Source: Euryarchaeota archaeon UBA13 (lineage in GTDB: Archaea > Thermoplasmatota > Poseidoniia > Poseidoniales > Poseidoniaceae). From it: a stretch of 8,165 nt of DNA. Where the stretch lies: NCBI GenBank assembly GCA_002495945.1, contig DAHU01000116.1, positions 17,064 to 25,228 on the forward strand, written 5' to 3'. Below are positions 1 to 7,260 of this stretch, piece by piece. The notes under the pieces were generated by a model. The model made no database searches. It worked only from the letters and a program-made list of their open reading frames with translations, and was not told where the DNA came from. A program made the translations under genes and the position numbers. How positions within the stretch are numbered: the stretch's first letter is position 1; the number at the start of each line of letters is the position of its first letter.

Positions 1-510
1 TCATCGGTCGAGGTACGTTATGGAACCAGCAGTGGCTTTTCGACTAATCCAGACCGATCATACCAATCAATAACCGCAGGAACGTTGTTTGGATACCACG
101 TTCAATTAATCAATGACCTAAACGGTGATGGTTTCGATGAGTTATTCATTTCTGAGCCATACAATACCTCGGCAGGCGTGTTTAATGGAGGCAATGTATG
201 GGTGTTCTATGGGAACTCGAGCGGAGTTGCTGCTAATCCAGACTATAGAATGTCTGGTAATCCAAACGACTTGATTGGGCTTAATTTCGTCTCTGCAGGA
301 GATACTAACGCTGACGGGTACAATGACATGCTCATGACTCGCAAGACTGGACAAAATCACGACAGTGTAGATCTGATACTAGGGTCAAATGAACTAATTG
401 ATGGAACCAAATATTTTGTCGCTACAGGTGCTACTGGATTTGGTTCGGCTATCTCAAACCTTGGGGACTCTGACAATGACAGTCTTGCTGAGTTCATTTT
501 CAGTGCCAAA
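1..510 (+). repeat. FG-GAP (integrin alpha-like) repeat units
   Basis: At least three units encode a 'V.V.YG...G' strand, a 'G..FG' turn and a calcium loop of the form DxNxDGxxD/E. The loops are DLNGDGFDE (115-141), DTNADGYND (301-327) and a weaker DSDNDSLAE (466-492). The first visible unit begins before the window. FG-GAP repeats form blades of integrin-like beta-propellers, so a full propeller would need further units upstream. Seen directly: the motifs and their order. Inferred: the propeller fold. Confidence 0.75.
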
Positions 511-3500
511 GTTACCGACGATAATCAAAACACCTACCTGACGTTAGAATCATTTACCCGTAAGTTGTTTGATGTCACAGAGATTACCCTCGAGGGTGAA
601 TCTATCGACGGTAAAATACAATCTTCAACCAGTGGAAATCCACGAATAATTCTCGACCTGCAAAACTTAACAGATTTGTCGGGACACACACAAATGATTT
701 CACTTGAGAGTAACTCTCAATCGACTTTTTGGATGACGCAGGAAATCATCGCTTCGCAGTTTAACGTTGCTGGGGGCTCGAATTTTGAATTGACCTCTAG
801 TGGCTCACCAGTTATATTGTACCTAAACGATGGATTAAACCTGAGGCAATATACTGGATATACTGGGGTTGAATCAGCAATATCTCCACTAATCGGAGAT
901 GTCCGTTTTGTTAGTTCGACAACCGGATTATCGGGAGAATCATACTTAGCATATTATTCTCCGGGTTCTAACGAGTTATATTTCAACGAGAATGATGGCA
1001 ACGGTTGGAATGAGCAGGCTGTTGTCAATAATGCAAACATTTCATCACCAATTTCTCTAATGGTTAATCATTCAGGTAATCCATTAATCGTTTATCTCGA
1101 CGATGTTACCAAAAAACTGCATGTGGCAACATTTGATACAACCTGGTCAATTACCAATATTAGCACCGCAGGTGCGATTAATGCCCCGTCATTTAGCGGT
1201 TTAATTGATCACAACGACAACCTTGTATTGAGCGTCATGGTAGACGACGGGACATTCAACAATCTAACGGTAATCACTCACAATACAACTGCGACAGAAT
1301 CGGTGTATATTGCGGCAGAATCAGACGGGGCGACTAACCTTCGTTTGGTTGCGGATGATGATAATGGGCTAATTCTGTCATCTCTAACCTCAAGTGGTAG
1401 CTTGATTATTTATGAAAAGTTGAACAACTCTGCAATATGGAACTCCATTCTTCTACCACAGCCCCAGCAGATTGGTGCAAGTAATACCATTGACTCTGTC
1501 GGTGGCCAAACCCCTATAATCGCAGTAAATAGTCAAATCAATTCCGTATACGCCAAGTCCTCAAACGGTTGGCAGGTGATAGCAGACTCCTTTGGCCCAG
1601 AAATAGACGAGTTCAAATTACTGGCGGATGATTCTCATATTTTCATGTTAGCAAGTGATGCTACCACGGATGAAATATTGTGGCGAAGCATGCCGACAAC
1701 GGAGGATATGAATAGTGATGAATCCTGGCACAAATCAAGTTTAGACGGATTATTTGCTGAAGGTGGCTTTGACGCTCTTCTGAGTGGTACAGGAATCTCT
1801 CTGTATGCCAAATCTGCCTCGAATAATTACATCACTGGCGTGGAGTTACACCTCGATTCTGATAATGACTACATCTTTGACGCAATCGATGAGTTAGATG
1901 ATGCTCCAAATCAGTGGGTTGACCAAGATGGAGATGGTTACGGTGATAATACCAATGCCCCTCTATTCGATTCCTGTCCGACTCAATCTGGTACCTCATC
2001 AATCTTGATTCTTGGATGCTTTGATGCCGATGATGATGGTTATGACGATTTGACTGATGATTGTAATACTGCTTTTGGAGTCTCCTGGCTGGGTCGAATT
2101 GGTTGTTCTGATTTCGATCAGGATGGTTGGGTTGACTGGAATTCACTATATCCTTACGGTGATATCTTTAGCGATAATTGGAAACAAGCCTTCGATTCCG
2201 ATGGCGACTCATACGGCGATAACCACGGTCCTGATTGCTGTGATACATGGTATGATGATAATGCTCCGCCGGGCGATATATTCCCGTTTGATCCAAAACA
2301 ATATGCTGATTATGATGGTGATGGATATGGCGACAACTCATCAGACTTCATTGGTGGCGATGCTTGTAAGTTTGACTTTGGCACATCTTACAGAGATCGT
2401 TTAGGCTGCCAAGATAGTGATGGTGACGGTGCGTCTGACCCAACTACAATGTGGAATGAATCCTTAGGAGCAGATTTGTGGCCAACTGATGCGACTCAAT
2501 GGGCCGATTCAGATGGAGATGGCTTTGGAGATAATAATTCAATCAATGCAACAAATCCTGACTTTTTCCCTAACAACATTGCCGCTGCCAACGATTCAGA
2601 CGGCGACGGCCATCCCGATGTGTTCACTGAATTTTACAATGGGTCCAATGCGCAAGGCTTGCAAATCGACGGCTGTCCCCTTGTTGCTGGAAACTCAACC
2701 AATCCATTCTATGGGTGCCTCGATTCAGATGGCGACAACTATCGGGACATTTACACATTTGACGTGAACCCGCTAACTGGCTTAAGGGAAAATCAAACTG
2801 GTGATGCATTCCCGTTCGATCCTAATCAATGGGCAGATACCGATGGAGACGGTTTTGGTGATTTCCAAGGCGGAGAGTCAGCCGATGTTTGTCCAAATGC
2901 ACCCGGGGTGTTTAATGGCACACTCGGAATAGGTTGTCCACTCATTGACGGTAATGACGATGATGGCGATTTTGTTGTCAACGAAAATGACTTGTGTCCC
3001 GGTACACAGCCTAATTTGATAGTTGACCTTAATGGGTGTGCAACAAATCAGTTAGATGCTGATGATGATGGTGTGACTGATGATATTGACACCTGTCCAG
3101 GTACCAGCCAATTTGAACCAGTGGATGAAAACGGTTGCAGTCAGCCTCAGCGTGAAGTAGATACTGATTCTGACGGCGTTTTCGATTATCTTGACTTGTG
3201 TCCAAATACTCCTAGTGGGGAGATTCCTGACCAAGATGGTTGTTCCCTCTCACAGAAGGATACTGATAATGATGGCATAAGCGATGATACTGATGTGTGC
3301 CCAGACACTCCGGAAAATTATCCAGTGCTAGCTGATGGTTGTACAGACGAAAGTGCTCAAGATGTCGATTGGGATGATGACGGTTATACCGGGGATGATG
3401 ATGTTTTCATGTTTGAACCATCACAGTGGGCGGATAGTGACGGCGATGGGTATGGAGATAACCCGCAGGGTGTTGATGGCGATCAGTGCCCACAAGTAAG

Positions 3501-4491
3501 CGGAACTTCAACCGAAGATCGTCTCGGGTGTTTGGATAGTGATTCAGACGGTTATTCAGACCCAACTCCTGATTATGCCGCATCGCCCAGCGGCTTTGCA
3601 GACGCATTCCAAGATGACGTAACTCAGTGGAGGGACAATGATGGTGATGGTTATGGAGATAATGCAACAGGTCTCAATCCGGATTTATGCCCCAGCACAA
3701 ACCCACTCTACCGAACCACCGTAGATTTATTCGGTTGTGCAGCAAATGAGCGAGATTCAGATGATGATGGTATAGTTGATAGTTTGGACAATTGCCCTAC
3801 AGAAGCAAAAGGTATCGACGGATATAATGATGGCTGCCCGCTAGAAAAACAGGATAAGACTACTGAAACAACTATGATTTTGGGACTATCTATCACTTGG
3901 TTTATTGCGGTTGTCGCTGGAATATTTGTGCTACTTGTATTGATTGTCATCTTACGTAATCGTGGATTAGATGACGAGGAGTGGTTCGATGATGACTATG
4001 ATGACGAAGAGTTTGAAGAGGAGAGACTATCTTTCCTTGATAATAATCGAAATCGACAGCAGGCAACTCAACCAAGAACTTCGATTAATCTTCAAGGTCC
4101 AGCGCCAAGCAGCCCGCCTCCAACTGGTCCCAGTGGTGCCCCGCCACCAGCACCGCCAAGAACTCAGCCAAGCAATATCCCTGCCGCAGGGCCACCCAGT
4201 TTCGCTAGAGCCGTCGCACCTAAGACCACCTCTCAAGTCAGTGCAAAGAAGACTTCGAAGAAAGTTAAGCGAAACGGTGAAGGAAGCAAAAAAGTACGAC
4301 GCGCAGTGATTGAGATAGAAGAAGACATATTCGAGAATGTTCCGCAATCATCTATCGATGACGCAATCAACGGTTTGGGAGAAGTTTCATCCGACAATGA
4401 AAGACAACTGTTGATGTACCTGCAGGAAAGAGGCTGGAATGCTCCTCAGTCGAGAGCAATCATTAACTTGGCAAAATCCAAATCAAGATAA
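1..4491 (+). CDS. Giant membrane-anchored surface protein with FG-GAP, propeller-like and thrombospondin type 3 repeats (5' partial)
   Basis: The frame is open from base 1 to the TAA at 4489-4491, giving 1496 visible residues. The TTG at 85 is not a convincing start because FG-GAP sequence continues upstream of it; the true start and signal peptide lie outside the window. Domains in window residue numbers: FG-GAP repeats with Ca-binding loops at about 39-47, 101-109 and 156-164; nine beta-rich units of about 47 residues (about 210-610); a TSP3-like array (619-1280) rich in DxDxDG loops and DxC...GC pairs; one transmembrane helix (about 1292-1318) followed by RNR; an acidic stretch (about 1323-1342); a Pro-rich segment (about 1367-1400); a Lys-rich patch (about 1416-1434); and a C-terminal helical domain (1435-1496). 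This predicts type I topology: a large calcium-stabilised exterior and a ~178-residue cytoplasmic tail. TSP3 and FG-GAP domains commonly serve adhesion, but the exact role here is unknown. Gene 2 follows after 60 nt. Confidence 0.9.
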   Translation, partial: SSVEVRYGTSSGFSTNPDRSYQSITAGTLFGYHVQLINDLNGDGFDELFISEPYNTSAGVFNGGNVWVFYGNSSGVAANPDYRMSGNPNDLIGLNFVSAGDTNADGYNDMLMTRKTGQNHDSVDLILGSNELIDGTKYFVATGATGFGSAISNLGDSDNDSLAEFIFSAKVTDDNQNTYLTLESFTRKLFDVTEITLEGESIDGKIQSSTSGNPRIILDLQNLTDLSGHTQMISLESNSQSTFWMTQEIIASQFNVAGGSNFELTSSGSPVILYLNDGLNLRQYTGYTGVESAISPLIGDVRFVSSTTGLSGESYLAYYSPGSNELYFNENDGNGWNEQAVVNNANISSPISLMVNHSGNPLIVYLDDVTKKLHVATFDTTWSITNISTAGAINAPSFSGLIDHNDNLVLSVMVDDGTFNNLTVITHNTTATESVYIAAESDGATNLRLVADDDNGLILSSLTSSGSLIIYEKLNNSAIWNSILLPQPQQIGASNTIDSVGGQTPIIAVNSQINSVYAKSSNGWQVIADSFGPEIDEFKLLADDSHIFMLASDATTDEILWRSMPTTEDMNSDESWHKSSLDGLFAEGGFDALLSGTGISLYAKSASNNYITGVELHLDSDNDYIFDAIDELDDAPNQWVDQDGDGYGDNTNAPLFDSCPTQSGTSSILILGCFDADDDGYDDLTDDCNTAFGVSWLGRIGCSDFDQDGWVDWNSLYPYGDIFSDNWKQAFDSDGDSYGDNHGPDCCDTWYDDNAPPGDIFPFDPKQYADYDGDGYGDNSSDFIGGDACKFDFGTSYRDRLGCQDSDGDGASDPTTMWNESLGADLWPTDATQWADSDGDGFGDNNSINATNPDFFPNNIAAANDSDGDGHPDVFTEFYNGSNAQGLQIDGCPLVAGNSTNPFYGCLDSDGDNYRDIYTFDVNPLTGLRENQTGDAFPFDPNQWADTDGDGFGDFQGGESADVCPNAPGVFNGTLGIGCPLIDGNDDDGDFVVNENDLCPGTQPNLIVDLNGCATNQLDADDDGVTDDIDTCPGTSQFEPVDENGCSQPQREVDTDSDGVFDYLDLCPNTPSGEIPDQDGCSLSQKDTDNDGISDDTDVCPDTPENYPVLADGCTDESAQDVDWDDDGYTGDDDVFMFEPSQWADSDGDGYGDNPQGVDGDQCPQVSGTSTEDRLGCLDSDSDGYSDPTPDYAASPSGFADAFQDDVTQWRDNDGDGYGDNATGLNPDLCPSTNPLYRTTVDLFGCAANERDSDDDGIVDSLDNCPTEAKGIDGYNDGCPLEKQDKTTETTMILGLSITWFIAVVAGIFVLLVLIVILRNRGLDDEEWFDDDYDDEEFEEERLSFLDNNRNRQQATQPRTSINLQGPAPSSPPPTGPSGAPPPAPPRTQPSNIPAAGPPSFARAVAPKTTSQVSAKKTSKKVKRNGEGSKKVRRAVIEIEEDIFENVPQSSIDDAINGLGEVSSDNERQLLMYLQERGWNAPQSRAIINLAKSKSR
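628..1845 (+). repeat. Nine degenerate ~47-residue beta-rich units, probable beta-propeller
   Basis: A weak repeat of the form S/D-G/D-N-P-hydrophobic-hydrophobic-hydrophobic-Y, then an x-D/S-x-x-x-x-L-x-hydrophobic strand and often a Trp near the end, recurs with anchors at about 637, 805, 937, 1078, 1216, 1363, 1510, 1633 and 1768. The mean spacing is 141 nt (47 residues). The clearest units contain SGNPLIVYLDD (1072-1104) and SGSPVILYLND (802-834). The length and strand pattern resemble blades of sialidase/BNR-like or lectin propellers. There are no cysteines, and Asn-linked glycosylation sequons (NLT, NIS, NHS, NTT, NNS) are frequent. The fold is inferred; identity between units is low. 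Confidence 0.5.
1855..3840 (+). repeat. Thrombospondin type 3-like calcium-binding repeat array with DxC...GC pairs
   Basis: About 660 residues carry two interleaved repeat types. The long type has a 'Q-W/Y-x-D-x-D-G-D-G-Y/F-G-D-N' box, seen seven times with anchors at 1912, 2185 (degenerate), 2299, 2497, 2827, 3424 and 3625. The short type is classical TSP3, DxDxDGxxDxxDxCP, concentrated between 2950 and 3350 and again near 3757-3810. Nearly every unit has a DxC(P) followed 10-16 residues later by GC, giving 12 such pairs and 26 cysteines in total. In known TSP3 domains the Asp side chains bind Ca2+ and the cysteines form disulfides. The array probably forms an extended, calcium-dependent stalk holding the propeller part away from the membrane. 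Confidence 0.85.
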
Positions 4492-4539
4492 AGAGCAAAG
4501 GTATTACTTTTCAAAGATGAGTCAGCAGCAAAAATCACC

Positions 4540-4545
4540 GGAGGG
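4540..4545 (+). promoter_or_regulatory. Shine-Dalgarno sequence for the EF-hand/zinc-ribbon gene
   Basis: GGAGGG lies 6 nt before the ATG at 4552, a strong match to the anti-SD of 16S rRNA. It fixes ATG 4552 as the start. It sits in the 60-nt gap after the surface-protein gene, which contains no obvious terminator, so the two genes are probably co-transcribed. Confidence 0.7.
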
Positions 4546-4551
4546 ACGTAA

Positions 4552-6120
4552 ATGGCAGAACCAGTACTAGAAGGCGCTTCTCTTCCGGATGGTATTGAGG
4601 TTGACGAGACTGCAGCGTACTTTGGCATCACTGAATCCTCTGATGTAGTCCATCAATTGATGTCTATGGATAGAAATCAATCGATAGTTGCTTTTTTTGG
4701 AATGGTGTCGGATATTGTACTAAAACCAGGTGAATTCGACTTTGAAGAAGCCAGTAATGTGCTAAATTGCGAAGGTGGAGAAATTTACTATTTGGTTTCG
4801 GGACACTTGGGACTGATGAGTTTTTCAGACCCAATTTTACATTATCTTGGTCTGCCAAATTCAATGGGTGAAGATTCACCTAATGGCAAACCAGCAATTG
4901 CTGAAAGTGACTACGAATCACTGCAAAAATTAGCCGACCCAATGAACCTGCTGAAGATTTTAGCAATTGCTCAAACGACCGGTGGTTCTGAAGAAGTTAT
5001 GAAATATTATCTTACTATGTCACAAATTCTTGAAGATGTCAGTGGAAATTCATCTTTACTTGTCGATATTGCCGGAGAATTTGATGCATCACTTGACGTA
5101 ATTGGCCACACTATTCCGATCTCGAATCTTGCAAATTCAACTATCGATACCTCTAGTGTCCTACTGGATACGCCACCAATACCACAATCCTCCACTTCAT
5201 CAACGAAAACTGCAGCCGCGCAACCAACTGCTCCGCCAAAATCAGTCGAGGCTACTCAAACCAGTCAAACAGAAAAAGCAACACAGTCAGTATCTGTACC
5301 AATCCCAAAGACGGAATCCGTTCCGCTTCCAAGCATGTCTGTCAAAGAGGAGCCTCAGGTAATCGTGCAAGAAGCCACTGTTGAGGCGAACTTGACCGAC
5401 AGAAAAGCAGCTAAAGTAACTGATAATGCGTTTGAGGGTGCGTTTGGCATGATGGCCCAGGCCGAAGTAGAAACCTTGGAAGAAACTGCAGAACAAGCAG
5501 ATATTGCAGCGGACTCAGCAATAATCGAGGAGCCACAATCAGAAGAAGTGCCAGTTCAAACGCAGGCACCAGCCGACGAAGTTGTCGAAGAGCCTTTTGT
5601 TAGTGCAGCAGAGATGTTCATTCAAGCAGATACCAATGAAGACGGTTCCTTGTCGGTAGATGAACTTGCTGAAGCAGCGGGAATTTCTCAAGAGGAATCC
5701 AAAGAATTACACGAATCTGCCGACAAAGACAGCGACGGTAAGATGTCTCTGTCAGAATTTGTAGCTTCTCCTGCGGTCGAGAAAGTAGCGTCCAACTTGC
5801 CAAAACCAATCGCGCCGGTAAGAAGGCCAGTAAATCGAGCTGAGCCAAGACCTGTTAAGGAAAATACAGTGCCACGACAGGCATTCCCACCGCAAAACGA
5901 AGCGCCAAGACCTATTCCTCCACAAAATGTCACTCCTCAACCAGTCGTAAGACAACAACCAGTTAATCCCAGTCCGGCTCCAATGCCTCAACAACAACCA
6001 ATGTGGAATCAGCCAGTGCAGCCAACGATTAGGTCGGGTGTAAATTGTCGAGCATGTGGCATAGGCATAGACCCATTTTGGAGATTTTGCCCGGTTTGCG
6101 GCAGTCAAAACCTAAATTGA
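4552..6120 (+). CDS. Cytoplasmic Pro-rich protein with EF-hand pair and C-terminal zinc ribbon
   Basis: This protein of 522 residues has no signal peptide or membrane segment. Residues 1 to about 200 form a mostly helical domain that I do not recognise. Residues about 205-280 are a Ser/Thr/Pro/Gln linker; about 280-355 are acidic and Ala/Glu-rich. An EF-hand pair follows, with loops at 360-371 (DTNEDGSLSVDE) and 391-402 (DKDSDGKMSLSE). Both have acidic or polar residues at positions 1, 3, 5 and 9, Gly at 6 and Glu at 12, so both should bind Ca2+. Residues about 414-497 are rich in Pro, Gln and Arg. The end is a zinc ribbon with C499-x2-C502 and C513-x2-C516. The start is set by the SD at 4540. 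The gene lies 60 nt after the surface-protein gene. A calcium-responsive adaptor role is plausible but inferred; the zinc ribbon alone does not specify nucleic-acid or protein binding. Confidence 0.85.
   Translation: MAEPVLEGASLPDGIEVDETAAYFGITESSDVVHQLMSMDRNQSIVAFFGMVSDIVLKPGEFDFEEASNVLNCEGGEIYYLVSGHLGLMSFSDPILHYLGLPNSMGEDSPNGKPAIAESDYESLQKLADPMNLLKILAIAQTTGGSEEVMKYYLTMSQILEDVSGNSSLLVDIAGEFDASLDVIGHTIPISNLANSTIDTSSVLLDTPPIPQSSTSSTKTAAAQPTAPPKSVEATQTSQTEKATQSVSVPIPKTESVPLPSMSVKEEPQVIVQEATVEANLTDRKAAKVTDNAFEGAFGMMAQAEVETLEETAEQADIAADSAIIEEPQSEEVPVQTQAPADEVVEEPFVSAAEMFIQADTNEDGSLSVDELAEAAGISQEESKELHESADKDSDGKMSLSEFVASPAVEKVASNLPKPIAPVRRPVNRAEPRPVKENTVPRQAFPPQNEAPRPIPPQNVTPQPVVRQQPVNPSPAPMPQQQPMWNQPVQPTIRSGVNCRACGIGIDPFWRFCPVCGSQNLN
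5629..5757 (+). other. EF-hand pair (two calcium-binding loops)
   Basis: The two 12-residue loops start at 5629 and 5722, 31 residues apart, with Glu/Leu-rich helices between them, as in a compact EF-hand pair. All side-chain ligand positions are acidic or polar, including the bidentate Glu at position 12 of each loop. Because the protein has no export signal, these loops should face cytoplasmic calcium, unlike the calcium sites of the upstream surface protein. Confidence 0.8.
6046..6099 (+). other. C-terminal zinc ribbon
   Basis: Two CxxC knuckles (CRAC and CPVC) are separated by ten residues that include the aromatic cluster FWRF, and the protein ends six residues after the last Cys. This is the usual short zinc-ribbon pattern found at the ends of many archaeal proteins. 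A zinc site of four Cys is expected. Confidence 0.8.
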
Positions 6121-7260
6121 TTAGATTTCCAGCAAGAATTCTCCATCTTGCAATATTTGAGAATCATCTAACCATACACTTGGATTGGTCAAAACTCCAG
6201 GAATATGTATGCCAACTGACGATGAGCCACCCAATGCAGAATTATCTCCAATAGAAAAATAGCAGGTTCCTAGTCGCTTTTCATCCTCAAGCACGTTGCC
6301 ACCCATACGGGCTTGATCGTTCATACCAAAGCCAAACTCAGCAATAGTCCAAACATTTTCTCGGTCTTTTGATCGAAGTTTTTTTGCTACTTCACCAAAC
6401 TCTTGGCGAATATTGGCAGCAATTTGTCCACCTTTGACATCGACTACCATACCGTTTTCTATTTGTAATTCGATTTTTTCCTCAAGAAGGGTTGAGTCCC
6501 AAGAACCATCAATGATTAGTATGCCATTCATTGTACCTTCACGCGGCATGATAAACGCTTTTCCAGCGGGTAGGTTAGTAAGCATACGCGGTCGATTACA
6601 GATGCCATTATCATCTAATTTCCATTCTCGCCAATTAACTTCAAAGGTGATATCAGTGCCTTGTTTAGACTTCACATTAACAATTCTCCGGCGGCGGAAA
6701 TATGGCCCAAGATTGCTTATACGCTTCTTAATTTGATTGAAATCCGCTGCCATGCCACCGTGAGTAAACATATCAATTGTGATTCCGGGCATAGTTGCGA
6801 CCCTTGCTCCATCCCTAACCGCTTGTCTGACCGCTCTAGTGTGGGTTAGAGAGTATTTGGTTGGTGCTAGTACAACTTGTTGTTGACGCATTAAATTAGC
6901 AACGGGAGTTGGAGGTTCTTCGCCGTGGTGCTTCGCTTTGGGCATCACGATAAGTAACACTCTCTCCGATTTTTTGATTGTTGCTTCATGGAGAGCCTGC
7001 CCAATTTCTCCCGTAGTGGGGTCACAGACGATTAGAACATTTTCGCCTCTTCTGATATCCATGCACGTTTCCACAACCATTTTTGCAGATGCAGCAAGTT
7101 TTTCATCAACTGATGGTTCGTCATTTGGAGTGTTTGGAGATTGGTTTTCTTTATCTTCTGTACCGATAACTGAATCAACAATTTCTTCCAAGTCTTCGTC
7201 AGAGTTATGTCGAGTTTCGTCAGGTGTATCCTGCTTCTTCCTCGCCATGATTGATTGCAT
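6121..7260 (-). CDS. M29 aminopeptidase / NicX-like family protein, probably metal-site degenerate
   Basis: This protein of 379 residues resembles the aminopeptidase T (M29, COG2309) and NicX dioxygenase superfamily. Landmarks are NLPAGKAF (229-236), PREG (239-242), LIIDGS (248-253), AEFGFGMN (307-314), GNVLEDEKRLGT (321-332), SIGDN (336-340) and GIHIPGVL (350-357). Residues 1-50 are a charged, probably disordered extension. From memory, the usual family forms are LPAGE, GTxHxAxGDN and HxD. Here these read LPAGK (K234), GTCYFSIGDN (Y334) and HIP (P354), so three expected metal ligands look lost, while E308 and H352 remain. It may therefore be inactive or altered in function. The start is ATG 7260 or ATG 7248 (MARKK); an in-frame stop at 7264-7266 excludes anything longer. 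No clear SD precedes either. It is convergent with gene 2 and divergent from the M32 gene. Confidence 0.8.
   Translation of the reverse strand: MQSIMARKKQDTPDETRHNSDEDLEEIVDSVIGTEDKENQSPNTPNDEPSVDEKLAASAKMVVETCMDIRRGENVLIVCDPTTGEIGQALHEATIKKSERVLLIVMPKAKHHGEEPPTPVANLMRQQQVVLAPTKYSLTHTRAVRQAVRDGARVATMPGITIDMFTHGGMAADFNQIKKRISNLGPYFRRRRIVNVKSKQGTDITFEVNWREWKLDDNGICNRPRMLTNLPAGKAFIMPREGTMNGILIIDGSWDSTLLEEKIELQIENGMVVDVKGGQIAANIRQEFGEVAKKLRSKDRENVWTIAEFGFGMNDQARMGGNVLEDEKRLGTCYFSIGDNSALGGSSSVGIHIPGVLTNPSVWLDDSQILQDGEFLLEI

Noticed and set aside
85..87. TTG at 85 as the start of the surface protein
   Set aside because: The same frame is open back to base 1 and encodes FG-GAP sequence (VEVRYG, then a Gly-Phe turn) that belongs to the same repeat, so the gene starts upstream of the window.
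2057..2404. Open frames of 60-115 codons on both strands across the TSP3 array (for example 2057-2404 +, 2489-2767 +, 1832-2146 -, 3407-3667 -)
   Set aside because: The repetitive GAT/GGT codons of the array keep the other frames open. The translations are biased (runs of His, Asn, Met or Thr) and lack domain features or SDs.
1855..3840. CRISPR-like or tandem DNA repeat in the D/G-rich region
   Set aside because: The repeats are imperfect in DNA, unevenly spaced and stay in frame within one protein; they are protein repeats with no spacer structure.
4517..4570. Short ORF (17 codons) between genes 1 and 2, beginning ATG 4517 and overlapping the gene 2 start
   Set aside because: It has no SD of its own, its second half simply reads gene 2's SD and start region in another frame, and its sequence resembles no known small protein.
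6413..6736. Plus-strand ORFs opposite the M29-like gene (6413-6736, 6938-7309)
   Set aside because: They are antisense to a gene with clear family motifs and show no domain, SD or sensible composition.
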